A stretch of 64,000 nt of DNA from Cyanobacteria bacterium UBA2566 (lineage in GTDB: Bacteria > Cyanobacteriota > Cyanobacteriia > Cyanobacteriales > Desertifilaceae). The stretch's first letter is position 1, and every line of letters begins with the position of its first letter. The stretch lies in the NCBI GenBank assembly GCA_002340255.1, contig DDLS01000137.1:1-64000 (forward strand). The letters are read 5' to 3'. Below are positions 33,719-41,962 of the stretch, piece after piece. Below the pieces are notes generated by a model. That model did not search any database. It saw nothing but the letters and a program-made list of their open reading frames with translations, and was not told the origin of the DNA. The translations under genes and the position numbers were made by a program.

Positions 33719-34315
33719 ACGGTTTATCCTAGTCCTTTAGCTCGTCTCATCGAGCAATTCCAACGGTTACCTGGTGTTGGGCCAAAAACGGCGCAACGTC
33801 TGGCTCTTCATACGATAAAGCGGCCAGAAGCAGAAATCAAAGCTCTGGCACAGGCTCTACTAGATGCTAAACAACAAGTGGGGTTGTGTCAGAAGTGTTA
33901 TCATCTTTCCGCCGATCCTTTATGTAGTATTTGTCGTAATCAAAATCGCGATCGCCAAATCTTGTGCGTAGTTGTAGACTCGCGAGATGTTATTGCTCTG
34001 GAAAAAACCAGAGAATACCGAGGACTCTACCATGTTCTCGGAGGTGTAATTTCCCCCATGGATGGAATTGGTCCAGAACAACTAACTATTCAATCGCTGG
34101 TGCAACGAGTGAGCCAAGAAAACATCCAAGAAGTGATTCTAGCGATTAGTCCTAGTGTGGAAGGAGAAACCACTACCCTCTATATCGGTCAACTCCTGAA
34201 ACCCTTTACACGGGTGACCCGCATCGCCTTTGGATTGCCCATGGGAGGAGATCTAGAATACGCTGATGAAGTCACCCTCGCTCGTGCCTTAGAAGGTCGC
34301 CGGGACCTCAATTAA
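33719..34315 (+). CDS. recR: Recombination mediator RecR with non-canonical start
   Basis: 198 residues if read from ACG 33719, the normal RecR length. The helix-hairpin-helix LPGVGPKTAQRLALH, the zinc finger CQKC...CSIC and the Toprim region VVVDSRDVIALEKT are intact. The frame is open back to 33653 but holds no ATG, GTG or TTG before GTG 33878, which would remove the DNA-binding part. Other cyanobacterial RecR begin MxTVYTRPLARL, and here ACG is the T of TVY. An ACG or ATA (33704) start, or a lost ATG, are the options. Confidence 0.85.
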   Translation, partial: TVYPSPLARLIEQFQRLPGVGPKTAQRLALHTIKRPEAEIKALAQALLDAKQQVGLCQKCYHLSADPLCSICRNQNRDRQILCVVVDSRDVIALEKTREYRGLYHVLGGVISPMDGIGPEQLTIQSLVQRVSQENIQEVILAISPSVEGETTTLYIGQLLKPFTRVTRIAFGLPMGGDLEYADEVTLARALEGRRDLN

Positions 34316-34322
34316 AACCCAA

Positions 34323-34928
34323 TTATTTCAGTTTTTGCTTAACAAAGTTGAAAATTTTCACGACCTGTTGTTTCAACGGTTCGATTTGAGCGACTTGTTT
34401 CTTCAGTGCGTTAATTTCGGCTTGCATTTTCTCAATTTGCTCTTTTAGGGCGGCAATTTCGGCCCCAGATGCTCCGGCTGAGGGTGCAGCACCTGTAGGA
34501 GTCGATCCCGTATTGCCAGCCGTTGTGTCTCCTCCCTCTAGAGCAGGTCGAGGTTTTTTGGCTTTAGCCATAGCTGACTTAATAGCAGCAATCAAATCTT
34601 TTTGTTCAAACGGCTTGGGGATAAATTCCCAAAATTCAAAGGGTTCTTTAATTTTTTCGGTAACCTCTTCCTTACGTCCTGACATTAAGACCAGAGGAAT
34701 TTTACGCAAATCGCTATTACCCTGAATTTGCTGGAAAACCTCAAATCCGCTGACTTTGGGTAAGAGGAAATCGAGCATAATTAAGTTAGGGTGTTCTTGG
34801 CGGATCAAATTGAGTCCTTCTTCACCATCTTTGGCTTCAACGACTTCAAAGTTACCTTTTGGTAACATATCCTTGACTCGCGCTCTGATGACACGACTAT
34901 CATCAATGACTAGAATTTTATGTCCCAC
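34323..34928 (-). CDS. Response regulator with C-terminal coiled coil
   Basis: 201 residues from GTG 34928, which has AAGGAG at the right distance; an upstream ATG at 34964 would place the Shine-Dalgarno inside the gene. The receiver domain (1-122) has DD at 9-10, the phospho-acceptor in IMLDFLLP and the lysine in IPKPFE. A Gly/Ala/Pro/Thr linker follows, then a short coiled coil (AEIAALKEQIEKMQAEINAL) and a basic end. No DNA-binding domain. It is convergent with recR, seven bases away. Confidence 0.9.
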   Translation of the reverse strand: MGHKILVIDDSRVIRARVKDMLPKGNFEVVEAKDGEEGLNLIRQEHPNLIMLDFLLPKVSGFEVFQQIQGNSDLRKIPLVLMSGRKEEVTEKIKEPFEFWEFIPKPFEQKDLIAAIKSAMAKAKKPRPALEGGDTTAGNTGSTPTGAAPSAGASGAEIAALKEQIEKMQAEINALKKQVAQIEPLKQQVVKIFNFVKQKLK

Positions 34929-35164
34929 AATGAACTCCTTGAAAGGGTGACGATTGAATAGCAATCCTGAGTTGAGCAGGGGGGCGAACGGTGGTGTTCA
35001 GAGGTCTAGGTCAATCCAGAAGAGGAATGGGGTGAGGTCACGCCCATGATGATGATTAGAAGATCATCAAGGCAATTCCTCTCTTTTCTGCTCTATCTAT
35101 CAATAATAATAGAATTCTGACCCTAATCACTGGAGTCGTTTGAGAACCCTATTGATTGTTAACC

Positions 35165-36088
35165 ATGAATTCTAATCCATCTGATGTATCGGTTACACCT
35201 CCTACTGTTTCGGCTGCTACCCAGAAGAGAGCGCGATCGCCTTTAGCGAAGCTTCCCCCTTGGCTACGGCGCTCTATTGGTAAAGCGAGCGAGCTATCGA
35301 CGGTACAAAAAATTATCAAGCAACGCCAAATTTATACTATTTGTGAGGAAGGGCGATGTCCCAATCGGGCTGAGTGTTATAGCCAAAAAACGGCAACTTT
35401 TTTACTCATGGGACCGACTTGTACCCGTGCTTGTGCCTTTTGTCAGGTGGATAAGGGACATGCTCCCATCCCCCTCGATCCAGAGGAACCGGATAAAATT
35501 GCGGAATCGGTGCAGCTCTTGGACTTAAAGTATGTGGTGTTAACCTCGGTTGCTCGCGACGATCTACCGGATCAGGGGGCTGGATGGTTTGTGAAAACAA
35601 TGGAGCGGGTGCGCGAAGTGAATCCGGAAACGGAAATTGAGGTGTTAACTCCTGATTTTCGGGGACAACGGGATTTAGTTGTGCAAGTGGCTGAAGCGAA
35701 TCCGGCTTGTTATAACCATAATATTGAAACGGTGAGACGTTTGCAGCGCCCGGTGCGACGAGGAGCGAAATATGAGCGTTCTTTGGATGTGCTGCGGTGG
35801 GTGAAAGAGCTGAATGCCAATATTCCTACGAAATCCGGGTTAATGTTGGGGCATGGGGAAACGGAGGCGGAAATTGTGGAGACGTTGGAGGATTTACGGG
35901 GAGTTAATTGCGATCGCCTAACTCTGGGTCAATACATGCGTCCTTCCCTGGATCATCTCCCTGTGCAGCGCTATTGGCATCCTGATGAATTTGAGAAATT
36001 AGGCGAAATTGCCCGCAATATGGGCTTTAATCATGTGCGTTCTGGCCCCTTGGTTCGTAGTTCCTACCATGCGGGACAAGAGGCCTAG
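35165..36088 (+). CDS. lipA: Lipoyl synthase
   Basis: 307 residues from ATG 35165. Radical-SAM enzyme that inserts two sulfurs into protein-bound octanoyl groups. The auxiliary cluster cysteines are in CEEGRCPNRAEC and the radical-SAM cluster in CTRACAFC (CX3CX2C). C-terminal RSSY supplies the conserved serine ligand. Complete. Confidence 0.96.
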   Translation: MNSNPSDVSVTPPTVSAATQKRARSPLAKLPPWLRRSIGKASELSTVQKIIKQRQIYTICEEGRCPNRAECYSQKTATFLLMGPTCTRACAFCQVDKGHAPIPLDPEEPDKIAESVQLLDLKYVVLTSVARDDLPDQGAGWFVKTMERVREVNPETEIEVLTPDFRGQRDLVVQVAEANPACYNHNIETVRRLQRPVRRGAKYERSLDVLRWVKELNANIPTKSGLMLGHGETEAEIVETLEDLRGVNCDRLTLGQYMRPSLDHLPVQRYWHPDEFEKLGEIARNMGFNHVRSGPLVRSSYHAGQEA

Positions 36089-36105
36089 TTGGGAAGGGAG
36101 AGGAT

Positions 36106-36522
36106 ATGATGAACCACGGAGGCACGGAGGACACAGGGATGGAAGGTGGTGATTTGAATAAGATATCGGGGGAGGTGATTGGGGGAGCAATTGAGGTGCA
36201 TCGAGAGTTGGGGCCGGGTTTGTTGGAGTCTGCCTATGAAAATTGCTTAAGGTATGAATTGCAGCAGCGAGGATTACGAGTTGAGCAGCAGGTTGCCCAG
36301 CCTGTTTTCTATAAGGGATTACAGTTGGAGTGTGGTTATCGTTTAGATTTACTGGTTGAAAATCAAGTGATTGTGGAGCTAAAAGCTGTTGAAGCTATCC
36401 TACCGATTCATCAAGCCCAACTTTTGACCTACCTCAAACTCCGTCAACTCCGCCTAGGATTGCTCATCAACTTCAACGTTCCTCTTCTCAAAAACGGCAT
36501 CAAACGCCTGATCAATGGCTAA
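36106..36522 (+). CDS. GxxExxY-family protein
   Basis: 138 residues. The family motif reads GPGLLESAYE at about 41-50, with a nuclease-like core (CGYRLDLLVENQVIVELKA) of the PD-(D/E)XK type. Function is unknown; family members are scattered and behave like mobile cargo. The first 12 codons overlap one arm of a perfect 14-bp inverted repeat whose other arm lies 20 bases after the stop, so the true start may be the later ATG 36139. Confidence 0.8.
   Translation: MMNHGGTEDTGMEGGDLNKISGEVIGGAIEVHRELGPGLLESAYENCLRYELQQRGLRVEQQVAQPVFYKGLQLECGYRLDLLVENQVIVELKAVEAILPIHQAQLLTYLKLRQLRLGLLINFNVPLLKNGIKRLING
36112..36125 (+). repeat. Left arm of 14-bp inverted repeat around GxxExxY gene
   Basis: AACCACGGAGGCAC. 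Its exact reverse complement is at 36543-36556. The arms enclose the gene and the motif resembles an ACCACGGAGGCACAGAG-type repeat often found beside GxxExxY genes. Confidence 0.8.
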
Positions 36523-36542
36523 TCCAAAACCCAGTGTACTCT

Positions 36543-36556
36543 GTGCCTCCGTGGTT
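36543..36556 (-). repeat. Right arm of 14-bp inverted repeat
   Basis: GTGCCTCCGTGGTT, the exact reverse complement of 36112-36125. Together they delimit a unit of about 445 bases. Confidence 0.8.
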
Positions 36557-36739
36557 TTATGTATAACCTAGGGACAAAAAAGAAGGGAGAACATCACATT
36601 CTCCCTTCTTTTGTTCACCCTTTAAGCGCTTGCGTAGTATTTGGGTTTGTTTTTTCAGTTGTCGCTGGCGGGCCGATCCGCCTTTTCCTTTATCATTTCT
36701 CCCTTTACGGCGGGGAGATTCCCATCGCTTGAGCCTCAT
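36557..36739 (-). CDS. Small basic protein, reads through a terminator
   Basis: 60 residues, strongly basic (RRKGRNDKGKGG, RQRQLKKQTQILRKRLKG), like a small nucleic-acid-binding protein. The last third (GEQKKGECDVLPSFL) is encoded by a perfect terminator hairpin, so the original stop has probably been lost and the reading frame now runs on. No close functional match recognised. Confidence 0.45.
   Translation of the reverse strand: MRLKRWESPRRKGRNDKGKGGSARQRQLKKQTQILRKRLKGEQKKGECDVLPSFLSLGYT
36575..36614. terminator. Bidirectional Rho-independent terminator
   Basis: A 12-bp perfect stem (36580-36591 with 36599-36610) and a 7-base loop, with an A-run before and a T-rich stretch after. It can end the plus-strand GxxExxY transcript and the minus-strand small basic gene. 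Confidence 0.85.
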
Positions 36740-36829
36740 AAACCCTCCGTTCAGTGGTCTGACTTTTTTCAGTCTTTCCGTATCTTAGCACAGTTGAAAG
36801 AAAGGCAGAGAGCTTCTCGCCCCATTCCC

Positions 36830-37090
36830 CTATCCTCCGCTCACGGGAGGAATTAAGACGACTTCATCGCCAGATTCTAGGATTCGATCGCCCTCTACAA
36901 ACTGTAAATTAATCCCAAAACGGGTTAGGGGTTGCCATGGGGCTAATTGGGGATATTCGCTAATCATGCGATCGAGTACAGCAGAAACGGGGGTATGGGG
37001 GGGGAATTCCCAGGAAAGTTCAGGCACACCATAGGCTTCTTGATAAACGGCAAAGAGCTTAATGACGATCGGAATAGGAGATGCAGCCAT
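36830..37090 (-). CDS. moaD: MoaD/ThiS-like sulfur carrier
   Basis: 86 residues, ubiquitin-like fold ending in the obligatory di-glycine (IPPVSGG). It is the small subunit of molybdopterin synthase, carrying the thiocarboxylate that sulfurates precursor Z. It lies five bases after yebC, so the two are cotranscribed. No moaE is adjacent. Confidence 0.85.
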   Translation of the reverse strand: MAASPIPIVIKLFAVYQEAYGVPELSWEFPPHTPVSAVLDRMISEYPQLAPWQPLTRFGINLQFVEGDRILESGDEVVLIPPVSGG

Positions 37091-37095
37091 AATTG

Positions 37096-37866
37096 CTAAA
37101 CAACACTTAAAGACATTAATCGATCGCTCATTTCAAAATTGGGGGTTACAGTTTGAATATCATCTAAGTCTTCGAGAGTATCTAGTAATTTAAGGAGCGA
37201 TCGCGCTAAATCTTCTTCTTTTACGTCTACCGTCATATTCGGTATCCAGCGCAATTCTGAGGTGAGAATCTCCAGGTTTGCCTCTTGCAGGGTTTGCGCC
37301 AAGTTCTGCAAATTTCCCACTTCGGTAAACACTTCTACCGTTGCCTCATCATCGGGATCTTCTTCTACCCATTCATAGGTTTCTGCTTCTGCTTCCACAG
37401 AGACTTCTAATAACTGATCTTCGTTTACCTCACCTGTGAGTCGCACGACTCCTTTTTGGGCAAACATCCAACTTACACATCCGGTTTCCCCCAAATTGCC
37501 ACCATTTTTATTAAACGCTTCCCGCACATCAGCGGCGGTGCGATTACGATTATCCGTGAGAGCTTCAATCAGAATAGCCACGCCACTGGGCCCATATCCC
37601 TCATAGCGGATAAACTCATATTGGTTATTATCGGCTTCCCAAGTACCTGCTCCTTTGGCGATCGCCCGATCGATATTGTCATTGGGGATTCCTGCTGCTT
37701 TTGCCTTCTCAATCGCCGTCCGCAGTTGAAAATTCCCTGCTGGATCGGCACCACTGCGAGCCGCTACAATAATTTCTCGCGACACTTTAGTAAATACTTG
37801 TCCTCTTTTCGCATCTACCCGTGCTTTCTGACGCTTAATATTTGCCCACTTACTATGTCCTGCCAT
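37096..37866 (-). CDS. yebC: YebC/PmpR family (TACO1) protein
   Basis: 256 residues. The N-terminal signature GHSKWANIKRQKARVDAKRG and the core NNQYEFIRYEGYGPSGVA are typical. YebC proteins were described as DNA-binding regulators; more recent work links the family to translation at proline-rich stretches. Full length. Confidence 0.93.
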   Translation of the reverse strand: MAGHSKWANIKRQKARVDAKRGQVFTKVSREIIVAARSGADPAGNFQLRTAIEKAKAAGIPNDNIDRAIAKGAGTWEADNNQYEFIRYEGYGPSGVAILIEALTDNRNRTAADVREAFNKNGGNLGETGCVSWMFAQKGVVRLTGEVNEDQLLEVSVEAEAETYEWVEEDPDDEATVEVFTEVGNLQNLAQTLQEANLEILTSELRWIPNMTVDVKEEDLARSLLKLLDTLEDLDDIQTVTPNFEMSDRLMSLSVV

Positions 37867-37950
37867 AATCCGGTTTAAGGATGTAACAATAAAATTTTGT
37901 TTAAACTTCTATTCTAACCTATTCTCACTTTCCAATCAACCCATCCAAAC

Positions 37951-38628
37951 CTATTCAGACCCTTTGAGTGCTGCGACTACATCAATCAACTCCCTGGGTT
38001 CTGAGAGCAAAAAATCCGGATCGTACTCTGATAAAATCTCTGGCCACTGAAATCCCCACCCAACGGCGATCGCCTTAACTCCGATTTCATGAGCTGCTTG
38101 AATATCACGCACTTCATCCCCTATATAGATTACCTGTTCTAGAGACCAGCGTCGTTTTTTAATTATCTTCTTAATCACCCGACTTTTTCCGAAGACATTT
38201 AACTCCGATTCAATAAACTCAAATAGATGATCTAACTGGTGTTTTTTCAAAAAACTATTGACATTCTCTCGTCCATTTGAGGTCACAATTCCCAAGGTAC
38301 ACCCTTGATGTTTGAGGGTCTCTAATATGTCTGCCATATCCTGAACTAAATTCAAAGTATGAATGGCTTGATTCATTTCTCGTCTTAGCCGCAGCATCAG
38401 AAAAGGTAACTTATACCAAGCCACTCCTACTTTCTTGAGAACCTGTTCCGTAGAGTTGTTTCTGAGGTGATGGAGTTCTTCTGGCGAAGTGGAGCGATAG
38501 CCAAATTCGGGAGCAAGACGGTTGCTAATTTCAACCACCAGATCCAAAGATTCTGCTAATGTACCATCAAAATCAAAGATGAGGTGTAGAGTATTCAGCA
38601 CCACAATTACAAGAGAATATGGGGACAA
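37951..38628 (-). CDS. HAD-superfamily phosphatase (phosphoglycolate phosphatase-like)
   Basis: 225 residues as called; GTG 38604 is a plausible later start. HAD motifs: I FDFDGTLAES, II TSNGRENV, III lysine in FGKSRVIKK and IV GDEVRDIQAA. A helical cap lies between I and II. This is the IA subfamily that includes phosphoglycolate phosphatase; the actual substrate cannot be told. Confidence 0.85.
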   Translation of the reverse strand: MSPYSLVIVVLNTLHLIFDFDGTLAESLDLVVEISNRLAPEFGYRSTSPEELHHLRNNSTEQVLKKVGVAWYKLPFLMLRLRREMNQAIHTLNLVQDMADILETLKHQGCTLGIVTSNGRENVNSFLKKHQLDHLFEFIESELNVFGKSRVIKKIIKKRRWSLEQVIYIGDEVRDIQAAHEIGVKAIAVGWGFQWPEILSEYDPDFLLSEPRELIDVVAALKGSE

Positions 38629-38659
38629 CCGATCGGGATAACATCAATAGAGGTCAGGA

Positions 38660-39187
38660 TTATGGACAGGGGCGATCGCCCAGGGGACTTGTCTGGAGTT
38701 GAGTGAGGGAGGCTGGAGTAAGGGTAATTGGGGTGATGGGCATCCACTTAAAGACCGTAGTTTTATCGGCCTCTTGAGAGATGTAAACGGGAGCGATTCG
38801 ATCGAATTCCTCTTGATTCAACTCTAGGGAGAATTTATAGAGGGTATAGACAGTAGGTAAATTATAGCCTTTAGAGATTTTTTGGCATAATTCAGTTCCT
38901 AGAGATAAAAAGCGAGATCTTGAAAGCGTTAAATCCAATTCTTCCTGAATTCCCCGCATCGCCGCTTGAATGGGTTCTTCACCTGATTTGAGCTTTTCAG
39001 ATACGCCCGCGAGATCTCTTTTGCGAGTATCCCCTCGATCGAGAATTTGATAGGCTTCAAATAACTGAAGTTCCGCTGGCAGATACGTCACTCGCACGCA
39101 AGCGACTTGAATATAGCGGATACCCTCTTGAAGCACGGATTCTCCTGATTGAATCTCTTGTTGGAGTTGTGCTATTGTTCGTTGCAT
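38660..39187 (-). CDS. Nudix-like protein with degenerate Nudix box
   Basis: 175 residues. A Nudix-type helix is recognisable as SGEEPIQAAMRGIQEELDL, but the first catalytic-box glutamate after the arginine is a glycine (RGIQEE rather than REUXEE). The EE pair that binds metal is present. Activity is therefore uncertain. It is transcribed in the same direction as the HAD gene, 31 bases upstream of it. Confidence 0.65.
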   Translation of the reverse strand: MQRTIAQLQQEIQSGESVLQEGIRYIQVACVRVTYLPAELQLFEAYQILDRGDTRKRDLAGVSEKLKSGEEPIQAAMRGIQEELDLTLSRSRFLSLGTELCQKISKGYNLPTVYTLYKFSLELNQEEFDRIAPVYISQEADKTTVFKWMPITPITLTPASLTQLQTSPLGDRPCP

Positions 39188-39439
39188 GATTTTACCTCGG
39201 GCAATTTTTAAAGATGATTTTTATCGGGTTGTGATACTTCTGCCATTGTCCTTCCCTCTTTTGCGTCAGTACAACAAACAAAACAGGACTATTTAAGCAA
39301 AGGTTTTCAGGAATATCAGTCAGAATTAAGATTTGTTTTATAAATCTTCTAGAACCTTAGGAATCTTCTGTTTTCAGGAAGACGACCTATGTTAAACTAC
39401 TGATTCAGGACTATTGTAGGGTTACCGGGGGCATAAAAA

Positions 39440-40090
39440 ATGAAAACTGCTGCCATCGATCGGAGTTTAGTTTCTCCAGAGTGCGATCGCTATCCTCAGT
39501 TTACGGAACCTCTGCAATTAGGGGTGATGGCATCGGGGAGCGGCAGTAATTTTGAAGCCCTATTAGAGGCGATCGCCGCCGGGAAACTAAACGCCCGAAT
39601 TAATGCCCTGATCTACAATAACCCAGGGGCAAAAGTTGCCGCTCGCGCTCAACGGTGGGGTATTCCTGCTATTTTACTCAACCATCGAGACTATAAAAAG
39701 CGTCGTCAAGAATTTGATGCTGCCATTGTCGAAACCCTAAAAGAACACAGAGTACAATGGGTAATTATGGCAGGATGGATGCGGATCGTTACTGAAATAA
39801 TCCTCAGTGCTTTCCCTAACCGTGTGATTAATATTCATCCCAGTTTATTACCCAGTTTTCGCGGAATTCGTGGGATAGAAGATGCCTTAGAATCCGGGGT
39901 GAAAATTACAGGATGTACCGTACATCTAGCGGATTTAGAAGTAGATACAGGGCCGATTTTAGTGCAAGCAGCGGTTCCCGTGCTACCCGATGATACTCCA
40001 GAAACCCTACATGCCAGAATTCAAATACAAGAACATCGAATCTTACCCCAGGCGATCGCCCTAGCTGCCCAGCAATATAGCGCGTTGTAG
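39440..40090 (+). CDS. purN: Phosphoribosylglycinamide formyltransferase
   Basis: 216 residues. Family motifs: MASGSGSNFEALLEAI for phosphate binding, the catalytic Asn/His in VINIHPSLLPSF and Asp in DLEVDTGPILVQ. It adds the formyl group in step three of purine synthesis. A 25-residue N-terminal extension precedes the domain; ATG 39440 is the first start. Confidence 0.95.
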   Translation: MKTAAIDRSLVSPECDRYPQFTEPLQLGVMASGSGSNFEALLEAIAAGKLNARINALIYNNPGAKVAARAQRWGIPAILLNHRDYKKRRQEFDAAIVETLKEHRVQWVIMAGWMRIVTEIILSAFPNRVINIHPSLLPSFRGIRGIEDALESGVKITGCTVHLADLEVDTGPILVQAAVPVLPDDTPETLHARIQIQEHRILPQAIALAAQQYSAL

Positions 40091-40178
40091 GGAATGGGGA
40101 ATACCAAGATATAATAAGAGAAAACTCGGATCGGTTTAAAATCTCTAGTCCCTAAAAAAAACAAATGGCTGCGTAAAA

Positions 40179-41666
40179 ATGACAATGGATGAGCGTGAGA
40201 ATCAACTGGCATTTGCTGTAAGTGGCGATCGCCAACGGGAACACGATCGATTACAGACCTTACAAAAACTTGGCTTACTCGACAACAGTAGTGTACCCAT
40301 CTTTGAAGAAGCCACCCAAACCGTTGCCCACTATCTGCAAGTTCCCATTTGCATTTTAGGCATTGTCGATCGTCAAGTCGAATGGCTCAAAGCCGCCTTT
40401 GGCCTCTCGCGCCTGGGACTCATGAACGATCTAGCCGCTCAACGCTCCATTCCCCTACAACATTCCCTCAGTCGTCAAATTGTCGAAACCCGCAAAAAAT
40501 GGCTGATTGCTGATTTAGCTAATCATGAAGAACTCAGCCAAAATTTCCTCTATCAAGAATATGGAATTCACGCCTATTTAGGCATTCCTCTCCTTCTCTC
40601 TGAAGGCGAATGTATTGGAGCCTTAGCTGTTTTAGATCTTGAACCCCACAGATTCACCTCCCAAGAAATTTCCTATCTAGAAATGACAGCTCGCTGGAGT
40701 TTGAGTGAATTTGAACGTGCCCATATACTAAAAATACCCTCCAACCAAACTGGATTAGTGGGTGTGAGTACAGCGCCCCAAAATTCCTCTTCTCAAGAGT
40801 TCACCACCCACTCTTCCAGACCTGCCCCAGCTATGGCAAGTAAAAACAAACTCCTAAATCAACTGAGCCAAGAGCTACGCACGCCCCTAACTTCGGTTCT
40901 GGGAATGGCTAAAATGCTCAACACCGAAACCTATGGCCCCCTAACCCCAAAACAAAAAGAATACATGACTATTATTTACAATAGTGGTCAAAATTTACTC
41001 TCTTTGATTAATCAAATCTTAGAATTAGCTGTTCTTGATGACCTCGCTCCACCGCTCAAAATTAAGCCCGTTGACGTAGAAATGCTCTGCCAGCAAGCTA
41101 CCAGTCATTTAGAGACCTTAGCTAGCGATCAAAACCAACAAATTCGTTTATCTATTGAACCCGGAGTCCGCATTTGGCATGTTGATAAAGTATTAGTCCA
41201 ACAAATTCTCTACCATCTGATTGCCAGTGTCATGGAGGGTGCAGCCGAAGAAAGTATCATTCGCCTTCATGCCTCTCATCGGGAAGATCAATTGTATTTT
41301 TCCATTTGGATTTCCCATCCTTGGCTTGGAGAAGGCCTTCCTAACCTAGATGAAGTGAAATACTGGTTTAAACAAAAAGAATTAAGAGACTCTAAGCAAA
41401 GTGTAACTTCCCCTGATGTCTCTTCTAGTGGGCCTGAATCTGCTGCATATGATTCTGTAAAATCTGATGGCTTCACTGATGTTTCGTCTCCATTAGAAAC
41501 TCTAGAAGAGAAGCGAGAGACTTCTAGTAGCTTCAAAACTAAAATGCAGTTTCTGCGTTTAGAGTTAAGTTTCAATCTGGCTCAACTCCATGGAGGACAT
41601 TTAGAGATTCAAGGGAAAAATGCGGCTAGTTATCGGTATATAGTACGATTGCAAGAATATAGTTGA
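40179..41666 (+). CDS. GAF sensor, histidine-kinase-like without phospho-histidine
   Basis: 495 residues. GAF domain (about 35-190), a Ser/Thr-rich linker, then a dimerisation helix reading LSQELRTPLTSVLGM where the usual SHELRTP histidine is glutamine. The following ATPase region is short and divergent: an N-box-like HLIASVM and a G-box-poor end with a Ser/Thr-rich insertion (about 405-450). It is probably a non-catalytic or scaffolding sensor. No cognate regulator is adjacent. Confidence 0.8.
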   Translation: MTMDERENQLAFAVSGDRQREHDRLQTLQKLGLLDNSSVPIFEEATQTVAHYLQVPICILGIVDRQVEWLKAAFGLSRLGLMNDLAAQRSIPLQHSLSRQIVETRKKWLIADLANHEELSQNFLYQEYGIHAYLGIPLLLSEGECIGALAVLDLEPHRFTSQEISYLEMTARWSLSEFERAHILKIPSNQTGLVGVSTAPQNSSSQEFTTHSSRPAPAMASKNKLLNQLSQELRTPLTSVLGMAKMLNTETYGPLTPKQKEYMTIIYNSGQNLLSLINQILELAVLDDLAPPLKIKPVDVEMLCQQATSHLETLASDQNQQIRLSIEPGVRIWHVDKVLVQQILYHLIASVMEGAAEESIIRLHASHREDQLYFSIWISHPWLGEGLPNLDEVKYWFKQKELRDSKQSVTSPDVSSSGPESAAYDSVKSDGFTDVSSPLETLEEKRETSSSFKTKMQFLRLELSFNLAQLHGGHLEIQGKNAASYRYIVRLQEYS

Positions 41667-41962
41667 TTCAATTAACACTGAGATACTCTAATCTATCTAC
41701 AATAACGGTATATGTAGAAGCGAAAAACTTTTCGCCCCTACAAAAATGTCTCACTGTTATTTGAATTGACTATACAGCGCTTTGCGCTGTTATGAGGGAC
41801 AGTGTTGAATCCTCAAAGCTATGTACCAAAAGCCTATTCCCTATTCCCTAGCGCAAAGCGCTATATCTATAGGGCTTCGCGCTAGGGAATAGGGAATCGG
41901 TAATCCTCTATCTCCATATCGTCGTGTCTTCTTGTTCCCCTCATTCGCGATCTTTATCCTTC
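41667..41962. repeat. Repeat-filled spacer with large hairpin
   Basis: The spacer holds a palindrome ACAGCGCTTTGCGCTGT (41774-41790), a half copy of the GTAGGGGCG hairpin family near 41740, and a 19-bp perfect inverted repeat (41836-41854 with 41879-41897) made from STRR units capped by AGCGC palindromes. No gene. Confidence 0.75.
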
